From the NCBI GenBank assembly GCA_002327255.1, contig DCUM01000212.1:1-8871 (forward strand): a DNA stretch of 8,871 bases, written 5' to 3'. This document shows positions 6,122 through 8,871 of this stretch, one piece after another (position 1 is the stretch's first letter; each line of letters opens with the position of its first letter). The position numbers were made by a program, and so were the translations under genes. Below the pieces are notes generated by a model. It saw nothing but the letters and a program-made list of their open reading frames with translations. It was not told the DNA's origin and did not search any database. This DNA comes from a bacterium UBA2214. GTDB lineage: Bacteria > Zhuqueibacterota > Zhuqueibacteria > Residuimicrobiales > Residuimicrobiaceae.

Positions 6122-6652
6122 ATGAAAAAAACAATTCTGGTGATGCTGCTGACGTTGCTATGGCTTTTTACCGCCTGCGAATTCAACAAGGATTTCATGG
6201 TCACCCTGCAAAAGGATTTTACAGTCCATTATAACGGGACCAGCTATGCACAGACAGGTGATGTCAATGGCAATGACTTTAGCGATGACTTTAAAAAGTA
6301 TCGCGACGATCTCAAATCGCTGGAAATTGTGAAATTGACTTATATCATCTCCAATTTTACCGGTTCCGCCACGCAAAAAATAAACAGCGCCACGCTGGAG
6401 GTGGGAGATCCCGCAGGAAGCGCCTTGACCAATCTGGCATCCCTCAGCAATGTGCTCCTGGCGGCGGTGGCAGGCAAGGAAGAGGAGATTGTCGTCGATG
6501 CCAAGGGCGAGAACAAACTGGAAGATCTGCTTCTCGGCGATGAATCCAAAGCGCGTCTTGTCTTTTCGGGGACAGCCAATGAAGCGCCGGTGAAATTCAC
6601 GATAAAGTTCAAAATACAATGCAAGGTGAAATACGAGAAAAAACTGTTCTGA
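6122..6652 (+). CDS. Small lipoprotein of unknown family
   Basis: Encodes 176 residues from the ATG at 6122, with AAAGGAG (6108-6114) 7 nt upstream. The N-terminus is a clear type II signal peptide: MKK, a leucine-rich hydrophobic core, then the lipobox LFTAC with Cys19 as the acylation and cleavage site. The residues after the cysteine are EFNKDF. There is an acidic residue at +2 but no aspartate, so outer-membrane sorting cannot be settled by the inner-membrane retention rule. The mature 157 residues alternate hydrophobic and polar positions as a beta-rich fold would. An acidic patch sits near DVNGNDFSDDFKK, an alanine/leucine stretch follows around ALTNLASLSNVLLAAVAG, and the end is a basic strand, KFKIQCKVKYEKKLF. 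I do not recognise the family. The gene ends 2 bp before a strong terminator. It may be the last gene of a transcript that starts at the gene at 4970, or it may have its own promoter in the 78-bp gap. Confidence 0.85.
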   Translation: MKKTILVMLLTLLWLFTACEFNKDFMVTLQKDFTVHYNGTSYAQTGDVNGNDFSDDFKKYRDDLKSLEIVKLTYIISNFTGSATQKINSATLEVGDPAGSALTNLASLSNVLLAAVAGKEEEIVVDAKGENKLEDLLLGDESKARLVFSGTANEAPVKFTIKFKIQCKVKYEKKLF

Positions 6653-6653
6653 T

Positions 6654-6684
6654 AAAAAAAAAGCCCCTGAAAAGGGGCTTTTTT
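6654..6684. terminator. Bidirectional intrinsic terminator between convergent genes
   Basis: An A-tract (6654-6662) leads into GCCCCT (6663-6668), a GAAA tetraloop (6669-6672), AGGGGC (6673-6678) and a T-tract (6679-6684). The stem extends through A:T pairs on both flanks. Because the A-tract becomes a U-tract on the opposite strand, it should stop both the lipoprotein transcript from the left and the oligopeptidase transcript from the right. The minus-strand stop codon lies only a few bases beyond it. Confidence 0.93.
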
Positions 6685-6686
6685 AA

Positions 6687-8567
6687 TCACAATCCTTTTT
6701 TCCCGAGTATTTTCTCGATTTCGTCCATGGTTTTGTTCATGGCGCCCATGGCTTTTTCGAACGGTTCGGCGGTCGTCATGTCAACGCCGGCGGTTTTGAG
6801 CAACGCGATGGGATAATCCGAGCCCCCCGCTGCTATGAACTGCAAAAACCTCTCCACGGCACCCGCTTCCCCGGTGAGAATTTTCTGCGACAAGGCCGTC
6901 GACGCGGTGAAAGCGGTGGAATACTGGTAGACGTAATAGTTATAGTAAAAATGCGGAATGTACGCCCACTCCAGGGTGTAGAGATCATCGACAACACAAA
7001 CACCCGCGTCATGCCCGTAATATTTTTTGAAAATATCACTGTACAAACGGGTCAGCAGCGCATCCGTCAAGGGCTCACCGCGCTCAGCCGCTTCGTGAAT
7101 TCTCAATTCAAATTCGGCAAATTGCGTCTGCCGGAACAGCGTGCCCTTGACATGGTCGAGATAACTCATCAGAAGAGAGAGACGCACTTCATCCTCTTTT
7201 ATGCGCTTCAGCATGTAATCGATGAGTAACGCTTCATTGAGCGTCGAGGCCACTTCGGCGACAAAAATGGGGTAATCCGCCTTTGGGTAGCTTTGCGTAT
7301 TATTTGAAAAATGACTGTGCAAGGCATGCCCCAGTTCGTGCGCCAGGGTGCTGACGGCATCATACTGCCCATTGTAATTCATGAGGATATAGGGATGGAC
7401 GTCATAGGCGGAGCCGTTTGAATAGGCGCCCGATCTTTTTCCCGTCGTGGGATAGAGATCGATCCAGCGATTGGCGAAGGCCTCATTCAAGACCTCCGTG
7501 TATGGCTTGCCCAAAGGTTTGAGCGCCGCCAGGATCATCTCTTTTGCCTCAGGATAGTCGTATTGCAGATCGACACCTTTGACCACCGGGGCATACAAAT
7601 CACTATATTTCAGCGTATCAACGCCCAGCATGCGTTTGCGCAACTGCAAATAGCGGTGGAAGGTGGGCAGATTGCGATTGATATTATCGATCAAATTGTG
7701 ATACACCGTGACGGGGATGTTGTTTTCATCCAGAGCGCTTTCCAGAGTGTTCGCATAATTGCGCGCCCGTGCGTAAAACATATCCTTTTTGAGGTTGGCA
7801 TAGAGTTGCGCGCCGAAAGTGCGGCGGTACTGCTGCAGGGTGTTGAAAAAGGCCTCAAAGACGCGCTCGCGATCCTGCCGGTTGGGCAGGGCACGATAGC
7901 GGCCGTAACCCGCCTGGTCGACCAGCACTTCCGTGCCATCGCTGAGCATGACGGTCGGATAGGCAAGTTCTGCATTGCTAAAAATCGAGTAAATGGAGTA
8001 GGGCGCATCGGCCATGAGTCCGGCTTCGGCGATGAGCTTTTCTTCCTTTTCACTCAATTTGTGCGCCTTGCGGCGCTGAATATCGTAGAGATAGAGTTTA
8101 TAGTCATCCAGTCCCTTTTCCTTCTGCAGAAAGAGATCGATCGTCTCCCCGGGCATGGCGGCAATTTCCGGCTCGATGAAAGCCAACTGCGTCGAAAAAT
8201 CGACCGCCATTTGCGCCATCTCCTGCCGCATCGAGAGCGCGTCGGCGTCCCGTGTATCCTGGTCCGATAAAAGACCGGCATAGACGTAAAGCTGCGTAAA
8301 AGTTCGCGACCATTTGCTGCGCAGCTGCAGACAACCCAGCAGTTCGAGCGGCGATTGCGCCAGCTTGCCTTTATAACGAAGAATCGCGGGAAATTCAGCG
8401 CTGAGCCCGGCTTTGGTCGCCTTCCAGAGATCATTGGAGGCGTATAAATCGGCGACATTCCAGGTGTGCTCAACCGCCACATCGGCACGCTCTCTGGTTT
8501 GCGAAAGGAGAGCGGTTGCAATCGAAAACAGGGCACACATCATGAAAACCTCAAACTTTTTTATCAT
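6687..8567 (-). CDS. pepF: Oligoendopeptidase F (M3 family zinc metallopeptidase), predicted exported
   Basis: Encodes 626 residues from the ATG at 8567, chosen because GGGAG (8573-8577) lies 5 nt upstream and a promoter candidate lies just beyond; the open frame continues to 8624 without support. M3/PepF enzymes cleave short oligopeptides inside a closed cavity. An Oligopeptidase_F N-terminal domain lies at about 130-200 and the M3 catalytic domain at about 220-605. The zinc site is HELGH at 410-414 (His410, His414, catalytic Glu411), with the third ligand Glu438 in FVAEVASTLNE. The flanking signatures GKRSGAYS, HPYILMNYNG and DYPIFVAE are typical of PepF. All key residues are present, the length is normal for the family, and no frame disruption is seen. 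The unusual part is the N-terminus: MIKKFEVFMMCALFSIATALLS looks like a Sec signal peptide, whereas characterised PepF proteins are cytosolic. This suggests periplasmic peptide turnover. A lipobox is not evident. Confidence 0.93.
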   Translation of the reverse strand: MIKKFEVFMMCALFSIATALLSQTRERADVAVEHTWNVADLYASNDLWKATKAGLSAEFPAILRYKGKLAQSPLELLGCLQLRSKWSRTFTQLYVYAGLLSDQDTRDADALSMRQEMAQMAVDFSTQLAFIEPEIAAMPGETIDLFLQKEKGLDDYKLYLYDIQRRKAHKLSEKEEKLIAEAGLMADAPYSIYSIFSNAELAYPTVMLSDGTEVLVDQAGYGRYRALPNRQDRERVFEAFFNTLQQYRRTFGAQLYANLKKDMFYARARNYANTLESALDENNIPVTVYHNLIDNINRNLPTFHRYLQLRKRMLGVDTLKYSDLYAPVVKGVDLQYDYPEAKEMILAALKPLGKPYTEVLNEAFANRWIDLYPTTGKRSGAYSNGSAYDVHPYILMNYNGQYDAVSTLAHELGHALHSHFSNNTQSYPKADYPIFVAEVASTLNEALLIDYMLKRIKEDEVRLSLLMSYLDHVKGTLFRQTQFAEFELRIHEAAERGEPLTDALLTRLYSDIFKKYYGHDAGVCVVDDLYTLEWAYIPHFYYNYYVYQYSTAFTASTALSQKILTGEAGAVERFLQFIAAGGSDYPIALLKTAGVDMTTAEPFEKAMGAMNKTMDEIEKILGKKGL

Positions 8568-8572
8568 GGCAA

Positions 8573-8577
8573 CTCCC
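8573..8577 (-). promoter_or_regulatory. Ribosome-binding site deciding the oligopeptidase start
   Basis: GGGAG on the minus strand lies 5 nt before the ATG at 8567. No comparable motif precedes the in-frame start at 8624, and choosing 8567 also places the hydrophobic signal segment at the very N-terminus. Confidence 0.55.
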
Positions 8578-8588
8578 AACCTGAAAAA

Positions 8589-8617
8589 TTCATACAACAC
8601 AAAGGCACAAAGGTCAA
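8589..8617 (-). promoter_or_regulatory. Candidate promoter for the oligopeptidase gene
   Basis: On the minus strand there is a -35 TTGACC (8612-8617, 5 of 6 consensus), a 17-bp spacer and a -10 TATGAA (8589-8594, 4 of 6). The start would fall near 8582, giving a leader of about 15 nt that still contains the ribosome-binding site. The spacer overlaps the tandem repeat at 8598-8613. Match and spacing are good, but the leader is short. Confidence 0.5.
8598..8613. repeat. Perfect 8-bp tandem repeat, CACAAAGG x2
   Basis: CACAAAGG occurs twice back to back and fills most of the spacer of the oligopeptidase promoter candidate. From memory, and not checked here, CACAAAGG/CACAGAGG-type tandem motifs recur as short dispersed intergenic repeats in many bacterial genomes, so this may be a short or decayed copy. 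Alternatively it may be a direct-repeat operator. Confidence 0.55.
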
Positions 8618-8624
8618 GGCGCAC

Positions 8625-8871
8625 GAATTAAGTGATAAATATCATTCAATGAATTTAATTTCGTGTACCCGGTGCCAAAATAAAGGTATGAACCAGTTAA
8701 ACCCGATCGAATTGTATTTAATTGATTTACAGACGTTGTTACCCGATTTTTGCATCATTCAGTTAAATTTTAACGAGTACAATATACGTAAAAATCTGGT
8801 ACAAGACCATAAAAAAAGTGATCGATCATATGGTCGCCCCCACACCTGGCCGTGGCTCCGCCTGTTCGCTG
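8625..8871. other. AT-rich gene-free region at the right edge
   Basis: About 245 bp with no supported gene. It is visibly AT-rich to about 8830, then turns GC-rich for the last 40 bases. Palindromes include TGATA-AA-TATCA (8633-8644), ATTCA-A-TGAAT (8644-8654), GTTAAA-T-TTTAAC (8762-8774), and the nested pair at 8805-8835. CAGTTAAA occurs twice (8694-8701 and 8760-8767). Several -10-like hexamers such as TACAAT (8778-8783) occur, but none has a matching -35. The last 40 bases may belong to a gene beyond the window; too little is present to tell. Confidence 0.5.
8805..8835. repeat. Nested palindromes at an AT-to-GC boundary
   Basis: GACCATA (8805-8811) and TATGGTC (8829-8835) are exact reverse complements around a 17-nt spacer. 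The spacer ends in the perfect 10-bp palindrome TGATCGATCA (8819-8828). Base composition changes abruptly just after the right arm. There is no T-run after the arm. This may be a regulatory site or an element edge; I cannot distinguish these. Confidence 0.4.

Noticed and set aside
8830..8871. Possible start of a plus-strand gene at 8830, or tail of a minus-strand gene ending near 8827
   Set aside because: Only 13-14 codons are visible either way, there is no ribosome-binding site before 8830, and no motif is recognisable.
1..8871. CRISPR arrays, insertion sequences, tRNA or rRNA genes
   Set aside because: Scanning by eye showed no regularly spaced repeats, no transposase-like frame and no tRNA- or rRNA-like sequence. 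The only tandem repeat seen is the two-copy 8-mer at 8598-8613.

Overview
The window looks like chromosome from a Gram-negative bacterium of the FCB (Fibrobacteres-Chlorobi-Bacteroidetes) superphylum or a neighbouring lineage such as KSB1, Calditrichota or Ignavibacteria. Three things point there: a C-terminal NFPNPFNP / FlgD-like sorting domain of the type used by the type IX secretion system (T9SS), a lipoprotein signal peptide, and the first codons of a heptose-7-phosphate kinase, a lipopolysaccharide-core gene, at the left edge. The genes are visibly GC-rich, while the far right intergenic stretch is AT-rich. The lineage is an inference from protein style, not a demonstrated placement.

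Layout, left to right. (1) Positions 1-103, minus: start of an rfaE1/hldE-like sugar kinase that runs off the window, with a candidate promoter at 136-164. (2) Positions 104-541: a gene-free spacer with a 20-bp palindrome. (3) Positions 542-3905, plus: a tight two-gene operon of an exported TolB-like beta-propeller protein and a large modular N-acetylmuramoyl-L-alanine amidase; the amidase ribosome-binding site contains the stop codon of the first gene. (4) Positions 3906-4601, minus: an exported DUF1573 protein converging on the amidase with no intergenic base; a perfect hairpin covers both stop codons. (5) Positions 4602-4969: a divergent spacer with a candidate promoter and strong hairpins. 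(6) Positions 4970-6043, plus: an exported protein with a carboxypeptidase-regulatory-like domain followed by a second region of unknown function. (7) Positions 6122-6652, plus: a small lipoprotein of unknown family. (8) A textbook bidirectional terminator at 6654-6684. (9) Positions 6687-8567, minus: an M3-family oligoendopeptidase F with a predicted signal peptide. (10) Positions 8568-8871: an AT-rich upstream region with a candidate promoter built over an 8-bp tandem repeat, ending in nested palindromes and a switch back to GC-rich sequence.

All six complete genes carry N-terminal export signals, so the window reads as envelope and secretome sequence: peptidoglycan cleavage, peptide degradation and surface or periplasmic structural proteins. 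Only the propeller-amidase pair has direct sequence evidence of acting together, through operon structure and probable translational coupling. I see no mobile element, CRISPR array, tRNA or rRNA, and no complete undescribed system. The most novel-looking parts are the unassigned domains, the hairpin over the paired stop codons and the structured DUF1573 leader.
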